A stretch of DNA of 23,201 bases from Methanomassiliicoccus sp. UBA386 (GCA_002498285.1 DAGU01000046.1:1-23201), one strand, 5' to 3'; numbered from the stretch's first letter, positions 7,480 to 15,567 are shown. Numbers and translations: made by a program. Notes: a model not told the origin generated them from the sequence alone.

Positions 7480-8415
7480 TTGAGGGAAGTTGTCATCACA
7501 GGGGGAGCGGGCTTCATAGGTTCCAATCTTGCCGAGCAGCTGGCCTCCAGGGGATGCTCGGTGAGGATCATCGACGATCTCTCCACTGGTCGGCTGGTCA
7601 ACGTGGACCCCCTGCTCAGGGAGGGGAAGGTGGATTTGGTCCGGGGGAGCATACTGGACCGCTCGCTCCTGAGGGATGTGTTCAAGGACGCCGACTACGT
7701 CCTGCACCAGGCGGCGCTGCCCTCGGTCACCCGTTCCGTCAAGGATCCCCTATCGACGAACGAGGTGAACGTCGACGGGACCCTGAACGTCCTCATGGAG
7801 GCAAGGGACGCCAAGGTCAGCAAGGTGGTGATGGCTTCCTCATCGTCCGTCTACGGCGACACGCCGGCGCTGCCCAAGCGGGAGGACATGACCCCGAACC
7901 CGAGATCGCCCTATGCCATATCCAAGCTGGCCGGCGAGCATTATTGCCGCGTCTTCTCCGAGCTCTATGGGCTGTCCACCGTGTGCTTGCGATACTTCAA
8001 CGTCTTCGGGCCTCGCCAGGACCCCCGCTCCGACTATGCCGCGGTCATACCGCGTTTCATAACGAGCGTGATGGAGGGTGGACGGCCCCTGATGCACGGC
8101 GACGGGTGCCAGACGAGGGACTTCACGTTCATCCAGGACGTGGTCAGCGCGAACATCCTGGCCATGGAGTCGGACGCGGAGGGAGTGTTCAACATCGCAG
8201 GGGGGCGGCGGACGAGCGTCGAAGAGCTTGCGAGGACGATCATACGGAAGATGGGCGCTGACGTTGAACCCGTTAAGGGGCCGCGCCGTCCCGGCGACGT
8301 GCTGCACTCGGTGGCTGACATCACCGCGGCGAGGGACGCGTTCGGCTATCGACCGGAGCACTCCCTCGAGGAGGGATTGGAGGTGACGATACGATGGTTC
8401 TCCAGCATCGCGTGA
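7480..8415 (+). CDS. NAD-dependent UDP-sugar 4-epimerase (WbpP/TviC-like)
   Basis: This 311-residue protein is an extended short-chain dehydrogenase/reductase. The NAD-binding motif GGAGFIG is at residues 8-14, the catalytic Ser region at ASSSSVYGD, and Tyr145/Lys149 lie in SPYAISK. HQAALPSVTRSVKDP and LRYFNVFGPRQDP closely resemble the WbpP/TviC UDP-GlcNAc 4-epimerases rather than plain GalE. The likely reaction is interconversion of UDP-GlcNAc (or its uronic acid) with the galacto isomer. The next gene is a TviB-like 6-dehydrogenase overlapping by 22 bases, the same pair that makes UDP-GalNAcA for Vi antigen. The only start candidate after the upstream in-frame TAG is TTG at 7480, with no clear ribosome site. 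Translation may depend on its neighbour. Confidence 0.87.
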   Translation: MREVVITGGAGFIGSNLAEQLASRGCSVRIIDDLSTGRLVNVDPLLREGKVDLVRGSILDRSLLRDVFKDADYVLHQAALPSVTRSVKDPLSTNEVNVDGTLNVLMEARDAKVSKVVMASSSSVYGDTPALPKREDMTPNPRSPYAISKLAGEHYCRVFSELYGLSTVCLRYFNVFGPRQDPRSDYAAVIPRFITSVMEGGRPLMHGDGCQTRDFTFIQDVVSANILAMESDAEGVFNIAGGRRTSVEELARTIIRKMGADVEPVKGPRRPGDVLHSVADITAARDAFGYRPEHSLEEGLEVTIRWFSSIA

Positions 8416-9683
8416 TGGACGCGGCCCCGGAAGAGATCGCGGAAATGGACATCAGGAACGCCGTCGTCTGTGTCGTTGGACTGGGATACGTGGGCCTCCC
8501 GCTGGCCAGGGCGTTCTCCGAACACTTCAGGACGCTGGGCTACGATATAAGCGAGAGGCGTCTGGCGGCCATCAGGGACCAGGCATCGGAGCTGGAGCTG
8601 ACCTCCCGGCCGGAGGACATCCGGGACGCCGACTTCATCATCATCTGCGTCCCCACTCCCGTTACCCGCTCCAAGGAGCCCGACCTTAGCTATATAGAAT
8701 CGGCGGCCGCGATGGTCGGAAAGAACATGCGGCCGGGTGCGATAGTCGTGCTCGAGTCCACGGTGTATCCGGGAGTCACCGAGGAGGTGATGGTACCCAT
8801 CCTGGAGAGGAGCTCCGGGCTCCGGTGCGGGATGGACTTCGGGGTGGGCTATTCCCCCGAGAGGATGAATCCCGGCGACGATGAGCACTCCCTGAGGAAG
8901 ATAATCAAGATCGTGTCTGGGATGGACGACCGGACGGCCACGCTGGTCGAGAGACTGTACGGCAATGTGTCCACGCCGTACCGGGCGAGGAACATCCGTA
9001 CCGCCGAGGCCGCCAAGGTGATCGAGAACATCCAGAGGGACCTGAACATCGCCCTAATGAACGAGCTGGCGATAATATTCCACAAGCTGGGGATCGACAC
9101 GAGGGAGGTCCTGACGGCGGCGGCCACCAAGTGGAACTTCATCAGGTTCGATCCCGGCCTGGTCGGTGGTCACTGCATCCCCGTCGATCCCTACTACCTG
9201 GTCACCAAGGCAAGGGACGTGGGCTATCACGCGCAGGTGATACTGGCCGGCCGCTCTATCAACGACTACATGCCCAAATACGTGGCCGATATGGCGGTCC
9301 GGGGGCTGAACGATGCGGGCAAGGTCATCAACGGCTCCAAGGTCCTGATACTGGGCGTCACGTACAAGGAGAACGTCCCCGATACGAGGGAAAGCCCCGT
9401 AAGGGAGATGGTAAGAGAGCTCCATGGGTATCGGGTCACCGTCTATGGCAGCGACCCCTATGTCGAGCCGGAGGAGCTGCGGCAGTTCGGCGTGCTGCCA
9501 TATTCCGAATGGAGCGGGAGGATGGACTGCGTCATCGCGGCCGTGGGGCACGATCAGTTCAGGACGATGGGGCTCGCCGAGATCAAGGGGATGATGAACG
9601 GAGATCCAGTCCTCATCGACGTGCGAGGCATATTCGACGGCGAGGCCGCCGAACGGGAAGGCTTCCACTATCGGCGACTGTGA
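8394..9683 (+). CDS. tviB: UDP-N-acetyl-D-glucosamine 6-dehydrogenase (TviB-like)
   Basis: This 429-residue enzyme belongs to the UDP-glucose/GDP-mannose dehydrogenase family. The NAD-binding GLGYVGLP motif is at about residues 29-36. The catalytic loop GGHCIPVDPYYL has the nucleophile Cys261. The C-terminal UDP-binding domain contains ILGVTYKENVPDTRESP. Stretches such as VIENIQRDLNIALMNELAII and ILAGRSIND are very close to TviB/WbpO, which oxidise C6 of UDP-GlcNAc (or UDP-GalNAc) in two NAD-dependent steps to the uronic acid. GGAGGTGA seven bases before ATG 8394 selects that start over in-frame ATGs at 8415 and 8445, so the gene overlaps the end of the epimerase gene by 22 bases and the two are probably translationally coupled. 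Exact substrate (GlcNAc versus ManNAc) is inferred. Confidence 0.9.
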   Translation: MVLQHRVMDAAPEEIAEMDIRNAVVCVVGLGYVGLPLARAFSEHFRTLGYDISERRLAAIRDQASELELTSRPEDIRDADFIIICVPTPVTRSKEPDLSYIESAAAMVGKNMRPGAIVVLESTVYPGVTEEVMVPILERSSGLRCGMDFGVGYSPERMNPGDDEHSLRKIIKIVSGMDDRTATLVERLYGNVSTPYRARNIRTAEAAKVIENIQRDLNIALMNELAIIFHKLGIDTREVLTAAATKWNFIRFDPGLVGGHCIPVDPYYLVTKARDVGYHAQVILAGRSINDYMPKYVADMAVRGLNDAGKVINGSKVLILGVTYKENVPDTRESPVREMVRELHGYRVTVYGSDPYVEPEELRQFGVLPYSEWSGRMDCVIAAVGHDQFRTMGLAEIKGMMNGDPVLIDVRGIFDGEAAEREGFHYRRL

Positions 9684-9691
9684 GGGGGGGC

Positions 9692-10684
9692 ATGTCCGAC
9701 ACAAGAACGGTCCTGTTCGCGATCTCCATTGACACCGAGATCGACAAGTCGCCCTCCTGGACGGTGTCCCCGGACCTGGCGTTCCGTTCGGTAACGGAGG
9801 GCATACCCGAACGGCTAACTCCCCTTTTCGATGAGCACGGCGCCAGGCCGACCTATCTTCTGAGCGGGGAGGTGATCGATGACGATGCATCGGTCCGGGT
9901 TCTGAAGGCGACAAGGGGCTGCGAGCTGGGAACCCATTTGCATGGTGAGTTCGTGGGGCCGCACCGACGGAGCGGGACCATGGCCAATGAGAGGACCTCG
10001 GACATGCAGTGCGCATATCCCAAGGAGATCGAGCGGCTCAAGATGAGGAACCTGTCGGAGAGGTTCACCGCTAGTTTCGGACGCCGTCCACTGTCGTTCC
10101 GCGCCGGGCGCTTCGGCGCGGGAGCCAACACGATCAGGTGCCTCGAAGAGCTTGGCTACCTCGTCGACACCAGCGTCACTCCGACCCTTCGGTGGGATTA
10201 TCCCGAGGGTCTGGCTGACTTCTCTCACGCCGGGAACCAGCCCTACCATCCCAGCCGGGAGGACATCGCCTCCCCGGGATGCTCCCGGCTGCTGGAGGTG
10301 CCGGTGTCCATCATCACATCGGCGCCCGGTGTCGCCCTCAGGGGGCTGAAGGCGGTGCAGAGGGACGGCCCCCTCCGGACGGCCGTGAACGTTCTCCTCC
10401 CTTCCATATGGCTCCGGCCGTCCCACGCCAGCTCTGGGCGCATGGTCCGGGCGATCGAGAAGTTGCTAAGAATGAACGAGGACCGTGACGTGGTCGTACT
10501 GAACATGATGATGCACAGCATGGAGGTCGTTCCGAACGCCAGTCCGGTGACGAGGTCTGAGGGTGAGGTCGACGCGCTCCTCCGTCGCATGGATGACGTG
10601 CTCCGATACTGCCGTCGGGGGGGGTTCAGGTTCGCTCGGCTCCATGAGGTCCACTCGGCCCTTACGGCTGGCCAAGGCCAATAG
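9692..10684 (+). CDS. polysaccharide deacetylase family protein (WalW-like)
   Basis: From the ATG at 9692 this is a 330-residue NodB-like carbohydrate esterase. Motif 1 is ISIDTEID with Asp14. The metal-binding motif 2 appears as GTHLHGE with His82 and His84. Motif 3 is FRAGRFGAG with the conserved Arg, followed by LEELGYLVDTSVTP as in WalW-type deacetylases. The family removes N-acetyl groups from hexosamines in polysaccharides using a divalent metal. No signal peptide is visible, so it may act on a lipid-linked or cytoplasmic intermediate. It follows the TviB-like gene after 8 bases, with GAGGGG directly before the ATG. An open frame in the same phase extends upstream to 9131 but only as a shadow of the dehydrogenase gene. 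It ends at a TAG, and the convergent GT-C gene ends about 220 bases further on. Confidence 0.85.
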   Translation: MSDTRTVLFAISIDTEIDKSPSWTVSPDLAFRSVTEGIPERLTPLFDEHGARPTYLLSGEVIDDDASVRVLKATRGCELGTHLHGEFVGPHRRSGTMANERTSDMQCAYPKEIERLKMRNLSERFTASFGRRPLSFRAGRFGAGANTIRCLEELGYLVDTSVTPTLRWDYPEGLADFSHAGNQPYHPSREDIASPGCSRLLEVPVSIITSAPGVALRGLKAVQRDGPLRTAVNVLLPSIWLRPSHASSGRMVRAIEKLLRMNEDRDVVVLNMMMHSMEVVPNASPVTRSEGEVDALLRRMDDVLRYCRRGGFRFARLHEVHSALTAGQGQ

Positions 10685-10908
10685 GTGCCGCGGTGCAGAC
10701 GGCGCCCCACGGTCCGAAGGGCCGGGCGGCCAGCCCGCTGACAAGGATGCGGAAATCGACCAATTGTTCCAGCATCGGCAGTAGGCGCCATAGGCCCCGA
10801 CAAGCGTTATCGCGAGAGCGGCAGGGCAGCGAGATATCTGTGTGCCAGCCCCGGCATCGTGACCACCGCGCCGCTAAACGGGGCCCTCCTCCAATCCCTT
10901 CCATATGA

Positions 10909-12783
10909 TCATTGGCCCAGGTAGCCGCTCACCGAGCCGTCGTCATATACCTTGTAATGGCCGCTGGAGTATAGCACTTCTTCCACGGGGTAGTTCAGAC
11001 GGTATAATCCCCCCATGATGTCGAACGTATGGCCCTCGGCGACGGCATCCCTGATGAGGACCAGATGGCCCTCGGTGGCGTTGAAGTCCCGATCGACCAG
11101 GGAGTCATCGAGGCGCATGAAATCATAACCGACCCATAGCAGGAAGGGGTTGGCATAGGTCGAGTCCACGGCCGGGGGCGGACCGATCGACGATGTGGTC
11201 TGGGCCGCCGACAGCTCCCCCAGCGTCTGTCCGGCGGGGACGACGATGGAAGGCGAGAGGACGGGATTATCGGTGTTCGCTATGCCCCCCGCGATCATCA
11301 GGAACGCCACTACGGCCGTGATGCAGCCCATGGTCGCCATCCGGGCCCGCCGGCGCGTAGGCAGCCCAATGATCAGATATAGGGAGATGGCCGCGGGAAC
11401 GGCCAGGGCTATCTGCGCGAAGAAGAACCATCTCTGCTGGTTTATGAACAGCCCCGTCAGCATGGACAGGAAGCCGATAGCCAGCGGGGTCGCCAGTATG
11501 AGAGCCATCTCGAAGCTTCTCCCTTTCCTCCATCGGGCCATGAGGTAGAAGGTCCCGATCAGGGACAGAGCGAACAGTACGTACATCCCCGCCGCGACCA
11601 GCAGCTGCTCCTGCATCGGAAGGTCGAGAAGCAGGCGGCTCGGTTCCACCAGCTCCTTGCTGAATCCTAGGCTGATCAGCTCGGCCAGGTAGTCCACGTC
11701 GCCCGAGGCGTAGCCCCACCATCCTATCATGATGGTGATGAAGAACGCGGTCAGGGCCGGCGTGGATATCCTCTCCCACCGTTCCCGTTTGCCAGCGATG
11801 AACGATGCTATGATGCCCACCACCAGGAACGCCGCCACCCATGTCGATGTGATGGTGTGGGTAAGAACGACCGCTCCCATCAGGAAGGCGGCGATGCCGA
11901 TCGCCTTGCCTCCTTTCTTCGGGGCCATCAGCAGCATGAGTATGATGAGGGGAACGAACGCCGCCGCCAGGGAACTGGGGATCGCCGTCGCGGCCATCAT
12001 GATGAAGTGGTCCGAGAACGCCATGATGAGCGCTCCGAGCATGCCGAGCCATTGACTTCCCGTGATCAGCCTTCCCAAAAGAAAGATGGAAAGGACCAGG
12101 ACTATGACCTGCCCCAGGCTCACCGACAACATCATCGCCAACTTGTAGTCGAGATGATCGACAAGCGATGTCGAGCCCACTAGGAGGTGGAAGAGGGGCA
12201 TGTTCGTGTAGGAGAAATCGGGGATGTGGTGCTCGTCAAGCATGAACCGCGTGAACAATTGATGATACCAGGGGTCGGCCTGCATGACGCCCGGGAAGAT
12301 GGAGAGCTGAGACCATGCCAGGCTCAGACCTATCACCATGATCTGCGCGAACACCAGATATGTCCACTTCCCCCTCACCATCAGCGTCTGCATCCCAACG
12401 ACTCCGACCATCGCGGCGGTGATGATGAAATATACCAGAGGGCGCTCGTACAGCGACGTTCTAAAATAGATCGACAGAACGCTCAGCGTGAGAAGCGCGA
12501 AGAAGATGATGGACAGGGTGACCACGGTCCTGCTGGATGCGGCTGGAGCCTCATCCATTTCCCGAAGGTGAAGCTGCTTCCTGCCGATCGCCCAGTAAAG
12601 GCAGACGGCCCCCATCATCGTCGCGACCAGGAGGTACTGGGGGCTCAGCCCTGCTATCAAAGTATAGACGATCAGGAAGGAGGCCGCTACGATCCCCATT
12701 AGGGACAGCACATGATCGAGGCCTTTCGCCCAGGGAGCCATCTCTACTTCGCTCTGCCTGTCCCCTCGATTATACCTTTCCAT
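10909..12783 (-). CDS. GT-C fold polytopic glycosyltransferase-like membrane protein
   Basis: This 624-residue protein has about 12-14 hydrophobic segments from residue 25 to about 500 and a C-terminal hydrophilic domain of about 120 residues. A loop after the first segments carries QADPWYHQLF (Asp170), resembling the acidic first-loop motif of GT-C enzymes, including STT3/AglB oligosaccharyltransferases and dolichol-phosphate-sugar-dependent transferases. It would use a lipid-linked donor on the outer membrane face. A GWWGYASG stretch faintly recalls the WWDxG motif but lies among membrane segments, so I do not call it AglB. The ATG at 12783 lies 40 bases inside the upstream GT4 gene. An alternative ATG at 12741 begins 2 bases after that gene's TAG and would remove 14 residues. 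It is co-transcribed with the GT4 gene. Confidence 0.75.
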   Translation of the reverse strand: MERYNRGDRQSEVEMAPWAKGLDHVLSLMGIVAASFLIVYTLIAGLSPQYLLVATMMGAVCLYWAIGRKQLHLREMDEAPAASSRTVVTLSIIFFALLTLSVLSIYFRTSLYERPLVYFIITAAMVGVVGMQTLMVRGKWTYLVFAQIMVIGLSLAWSQLSIFPGVMQADPWYHQLFTRFMLDEHHIPDFSYTNMPLFHLLVGSTSLVDHLDYKLAMMLSVSLGQVIVLVLSIFLLGRLITGSQWLGMLGALIMAFSDHFIMMAATAIPSSLAAAFVPLIILMLLMAPKKGGKAIGIAAFLMGAVVLTHTITSTWVAAFLVVGIIASFIAGKRERWERISTPALTAFFITIMIGWWGYASGDVDYLAELISLGFSKELVEPSRLLLDLPMQEQLLVAAGMYVLFALSLIGTFYLMARWRKGRSFEMALILATPLAIGFLSMLTGLFINQQRWFFFAQIALAVPAAISLYLIIGLPTRRRARMATMGCITAVVAFLMIAGGIANTDNPVLSPSIVVPAGQTLGELSAAQTTSSIGPPPAVDSTYANPFLLWVGYDFMRLDDSLVDRDFNATEGHLVLIRDAVAEGHTFDIMGGLYRLNYPVEEVLYSSGHYKVYDDGSVSGYLGQ

Positions 12784-13871
12784 AGCTCCACCGATGAGCG
12801 GAAGTTGAACCTGTCGATCACCATGCGCATGCCCCTCTCGGCCACTTCGTCCAGCATCCCGTCCTTCAACGCTCTGTCCATCCCCCTTCGTATGGTGGCG
12901 GCATCGTTCCCGTCCATGAGGTATCCCGTCACGCCGTCCTCCACCACGTCCGGTATAGAGCCTATTCTCGGCGCCAGGATAGGGGTGCCGCAGGCCATTG
13001 CCTCCAACAGGACGTTCGGGAGGCCTTCGGTATATGATGGAAGGACCAGCAGGGTGAGCCGGTTCAACCGTTCCCCCAGTTCGTTATGCGGCACCCAGCC
13101 CGCCCAGTGTATCCTCTCGCCCACCTCACAGGCATCGGTGAGCGCTTTAAGCTCCTCTCGAAGCGGTCCGTCCCCGATGATTATCAGCTCGATCGTCGGA
13201 TCGGCCAGCTGGACGAAGCCCTCCACCAGTCGCCTGATCCCCTTCTCCTCGGACAATCGTCCCACATATCCTATCATCGGCCCCCTGTCGCCAAGCTCCC
13301 GCGTCCTTCGAAAAGTATCCAGGTCCACGAAATGCCGGTGGGCGATCTCGATCTTGTGACGGCACCTTACCAGGCCGTACTCTTCAGCCAGACGTGGCGT
13401 GTACAGGACCACCCGGGTGGCCATGGCACAGTTGACGTTGGTCAGAAGACGTAGCTGCTCCGAGAACGTGTCATTGGTGGAGACATACGTGTTGTAGTTC
13501 GAGCCAGCGAATGTGAGCGTTACGGGCTTGCCCGTGAGGCGGGCAGTCATCATGGGCAGGAGCAATCCATCGCCGCCTATGAAAAATATCCACTCGTCCA
13601 CCTCGCCCGACAGCCTGAGCATGCGATAGGCCATTTCCAGCTGGGTCCTGAGGTATTGACCGGCCTTCTGCAGCCTGCCCTTCCCGGCCGCGTGATGGAT
13701 GTCATAGGCCACCACCCGGCTGTCGTCCTTGAAGCGCAGGTATCCCTGTCCTCCGGTCAGCAGATAAAGGCCGTTGGACATTTCCAGAAGCACATCGACG
13801 AACTGCGACAACGGAACGGTGCCCGCTTCGCTAATGGGAAACGTCAGGAGTCCCAGCCTCTTGCCGGACAT
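12744..13871 (-). CDS. GT4-family glycosyltransferase
   Basis: This 375-residue GT-B enzyme begins MSGKRLGLLTFPIS. Its C-terminal donor domain contains IGYVGRLSEEKG, IIIGDGPLRE, GWVPHNEL and a canonical E-x7-E segment, TEGLPNVLLEAMACGTPI, followed by GSIPDVVEDGVTGYL. The N-terminal domain is less conserved and has no obvious glycine loop at its very start, as in some GT4 subfamilies. It probably extends the lipid-linked glycan. Its last codons overlap the start of the GT-C gene, so the two are probably translated together. A TATA-like box centred 29 bases before the ATG suggests a nearly leaderless transcript. Confidence 0.9.
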   Translation of the reverse strand: MSGKRLGLLTFPISEAGTVPLSQFVDVLLEMSNGLYLLTGGQGYLRFKDDSRVVAYDIHHAAGKGRLQKAGQYLRTQLEMAYRMLRLSGEVDEWIFFIGGDGLLLPMMTARLTGKPVTLTFAGSNYNTYVSTNDTFSEQLRLLTNVNCAMATRVVLYTPRLAEEYGLVRCRHKIEIAHRHFVDLDTFRRTRELGDRGPMIGYVGRLSEEKGIRRLVEGFVQLADPTIELIIIGDGPLREELKALTDACEVGERIHWAGWVPHNELGERLNRLTLLVLPSYTEGLPNVLLEAMACGTPILAPRIGSIPDVVEDGVTGYLMDGNDAATIRRGMDRALKDGMLDEVAERGMRMVIDRFNFRSSVELWKGIIEGTGRAK

Positions 13872-13895
13872 TTATATAACATTGGCATGGAGCCC

Positions 13896-13904
13896 GATAT
13901 ATAC
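13896..13904 (-). promoter_or_regulatory. TATA box for the GT4/GT-C pair
   Basis: On the minus strand this reads GTATATATC, centred about 29 bases before the GT4 ATG at 13871, the expected archaeal spacing for a transcript with a leader of only a few bases. A second AT-rich palindrome, TTATATAA at 13872-13879, touches the ATG. It is too close to direct initiation ahead of that codon. Confidence 0.55.
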
Positions 13905-13961
13905 TTGACGTGGGCCGTTCGCAATCGCGGCGCATCTTGATGGACGCACGTTCGATCCAGA

Positions 13962-15140
13962 TCATCCGCTGTAGATCCTCAGCATCTGTCTGACCACTTT
14001 GTCATAGCTGAAATTATCGAGCACGTGCTGTCTCCCCTGGGCCCCCATCCTATGCCTTAAAGCATCATCCTCCAGCAGTTCGATGAGGCGGTCCGCGGAC
14101 GCGTCTATGTCGCCCGGATCGACCAGGAAACCCGTCTCCCCGTCCGTTACGATCTCCGGGGTGTCGCCCACGCGGGTGGCCACGCAGGGCACCCCGCAGG
14201 CGAGCGATTCCATGCAGGTGGTCGGCGCGCCCTCCATGTATGATGGGAGCACGGAGGCCGCGGAGTCCTGGTAGAAGGTGGGCATGTTCTCGTGGGGCAC
14301 GTGCCCGGTGAGTTCCAGAGGCATGTTGGATCTGCGGAACATGCCCGCCATGCTTCCGTCGCCGATCACCCTGAACCTCACGTCCCCGACCTCTTCACTG
14401 ACCTTCTTGAAGATGGCCAGCAGCTGGTCGGCCCCCTTCCAATGTTCCAGTTTGCCCACATAGGTGATGACGCGGGACCCGTTCTCGGCCGGGTTGAACT
14501 TCTCCGTCGACACCGCGTTAGGAACGTATTGCGCGTTCACTCCGAACGTCTTCTCTATCTGAGGTATATCGCTCTTCGAGACGCTGACCACGGAGTCGGC
14601 CATCTTGACGGTGGCCCTTCCCAGCGTTCGGTCGAAGATGTGGTCCTTCACCCACATCTTGTGGGCGCATGAGCTTGGCATGCCATTGTGGCTGATCCCC
14701 CCGTGAAAGTTCAGCACATACCTGAAGCGCCGCAGCATGCGGGCCGCCGCGGCGCTGTTCGACATTAAGAACAGGTATGAATGCACGTGGACCACGTCAA
14801 AATCCTCTCGCAGGAGGATGGGAAAGGCGTTCGCGACGGGGTTCATGCTCCACAGCATGTCATACGTGCGCAGGATGCGAAGGCGCAGGTTGTCCGGCAG
14901 CTTCATTCGCGGGAAGTTGCCTGTACGGGACGTCAAGACGTGCACCTCATGGCCCAGTTCGGCCATCCGTATGGCGAGCTCGCACGCATAGACCCCAGAT
15001 CCTGTGGGATACGCAGGCCCCCAAAGCGGGGACACTATAGCGATCTTCGTCGCCCCACCTCCCCTGTCTTGGCCCCCACGTCCTAATGACCAGCGGCCTG
15101 ATAAGACATGTAATCTACTCCATCGAACTGTATTTATCAT
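13962..15140 (-). CDS. GT4-family glycosyltransferase
   Basis: The protein is 392 residues from the ATG at 15140. The recognisable fold starts at KIAIVSPLWGP (residue 32) with the PTGSG loop. The donor domain has VPNAVS, ITYVGKLEHWKG, VIGDGS and the E-x7-E segment MEGAPTTCMESLACGVPCV, then GDTPEIVTDGETGFL. It is a complete retaining GT4 enzyme that probably adds a sugar to the cluster's glycan. The start is uncertain. The 31 residues before the fold are basic and Gly-rich, and a strong GGGGAGGTG lies just before an ACG codon at 15050, exactly where the family normally begins. Either translation begins at ATG 15140 with a long leader peptide, or a non-AUG start is used. It lies 90 bases upstream of the next GT4 gene's promoter. 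Confidence 0.88.
   Translation of the reverse strand: MINTVRWSRLHVLSGRWSLGRGGQDRGGGATKIAIVSPLWGPAYPTGSGVYACELAIRMAELGHEVHVLTSRTGNFPRMKLPDNLRLRILRTYDMLWSMNPVANAFPILLREDFDVVHVHSYLFLMSNSAAAARMLRRFRYVLNFHGGISHNGMPSSCAHKMWVKDHIFDRTLGRATVKMADSVVSVSKSDIPQIEKTFGVNAQYVPNAVSTEKFNPAENGSRVITYVGKLEHWKGADQLLAIFKKVSEEVGDVRFRVIGDGSMAGMFRRSNMPLELTGHVPHENMPTFYQDSAASVLPSYMEGAPTTCMESLACGVPCVATRVGDTPEIVTDGETGFLVDPGDIDASADRLIELLEDDALRHRMGAQGRQHVLDNFSYDKVVRQMLRIYSG
15131..15138 (-). promoter_or_regulatory. candidate TATA box overlapping the GT4 start
   Basis: On the minus strand this reads GATAAATA. A transcript starting about 26 bases downstream would exclude the ATG at 15140 and give a leader of roughly 57 bases before the strong ribosome site and the ACG codon at 15050. 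It therefore supports the shorter form of the glycosyltransferase. It is only one of several possible readings. Confidence 0.3.
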
Positions 15141-15185
15141 TACTGATATCAGAAAAATCAGAAAATGGGCCCGATGACTTTGATC

Positions 15186-15440
15186 TCAGAACAGGAGCAT
15201 CATGCCTATATCGTACACGAATACGGCCCCGAACGCCAATAGCGCTCCGTTCAGGAGAGCGTGCTCCATGGCCGTCCCCCTCTCCCGAACGTCCGTGAGT
15301 TCCTTGGTGAGGAGAAGAGATGCCAGCAGGACCGCCACAATGGCGCCCTCTATAAAGAGGGACGGCACCGCCACGATCACGGCCGCCGTCACGGTGGTCA
15401 ACGCTAGCTTCCCGCGTCCCGTCGGACTCCCTAGATACAC
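15186..15440 (-). CDS. small integral membrane protein
   Basis: This 84-residue frame begins with a GTG and encodes a strongly hydrophobic protein. One long or two closely packed segments lie at about residues 12-46, followed by a polar loop (KELTDVRERGT) and a C-terminal segment at about residues 62-84 ending at the stop. The hydrophobic and polar pattern is unlikely to arise by chance, while the overlapping ATG frame (start 15444) is polar and Arg-rich, as expected of a shadow. I recognise no family. It lies 45 bases ahead of the GT4 gene on the same strand and might be co-transcribed with it. A TATA-like patch about 25-30 bases upstream supports a near-leaderless message. Confidence 0.6.
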   Translation of the reverse strand: MYLGSPTGRGKLALTTVTAAVIVAVPSLFIEGAIVAVLLASLLLTKELTDVRERGTAMEHALLNGALLAFGAVFVYDIGMMLLF

Positions 15441-15463
15441 TCATTTCTTTCTTGAGCCGCTCG

Positions 15464-15475
15464 CATTTAATCTTA
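15464..15475 (-). promoter_or_regulatory. candidate TATA box for the small membrane protein gene
   Basis: Read on the minus strand this is an AT-rich stretch, TAAGATTAAATG, centred about 28 bases before the GTG start at 15440. The spacing fits a leaderless or near-leaderless archaeal transcript. Confidence 0.4.
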
Positions 15476-15539
15476 ACTCGCGCCCTGCCCTTTCATGGCG
15501 TCCGGTGGGTGGAAAGAATATCTAGAACGTCCCCCCCTC

Positions 15540-15548
15540 TTTACATAA
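15540..15548 (+). promoter_or_regulatory. candidate TATA box for the intact FemAB-like gene
   Basis: TTTACATAA is centred about 24 bases ahead of the ATG at 15568, in the roughly 125-base gap between divergent genes. The spacing predicts a leaderless transcript, consistent with the lack of a well-placed Shine-Dalgarno site (a GAGGAA lies 11 bases upstream). Confidence 0.4.
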
Positions 15549-15567
15549 TCGAGGAAGTCGCATATCT

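Noticed and set aside
7383..8261. A 292-codon plus-strand frame overlapping the epimerase
   Set aside because: Its product is low-complexity and Arg/Gly-rich, while the other frame encodes a textbook epimerase.
9054..10016. A 320-codon minus-strand frame across the dehydrogenase/deacetylase junction
   Set aside because: Antisense shadow with no recognisable domain; both sense genes have complete motif sets.
10685..10908. A small gene between the converging deacetylase and GT-C genes
   Set aside because: Frames of 70-80 codons exist on both strands but show no hydrophobic pattern, motif or ribosome site.
11700..11730. A WWGYA stretch in the GT-C protein as the oligosaccharyltransferase WWDxG motif
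   Set aside because: It lacks the Asp and lies among membrane segments, whereas the true motif is in the soluble C-terminal domain.
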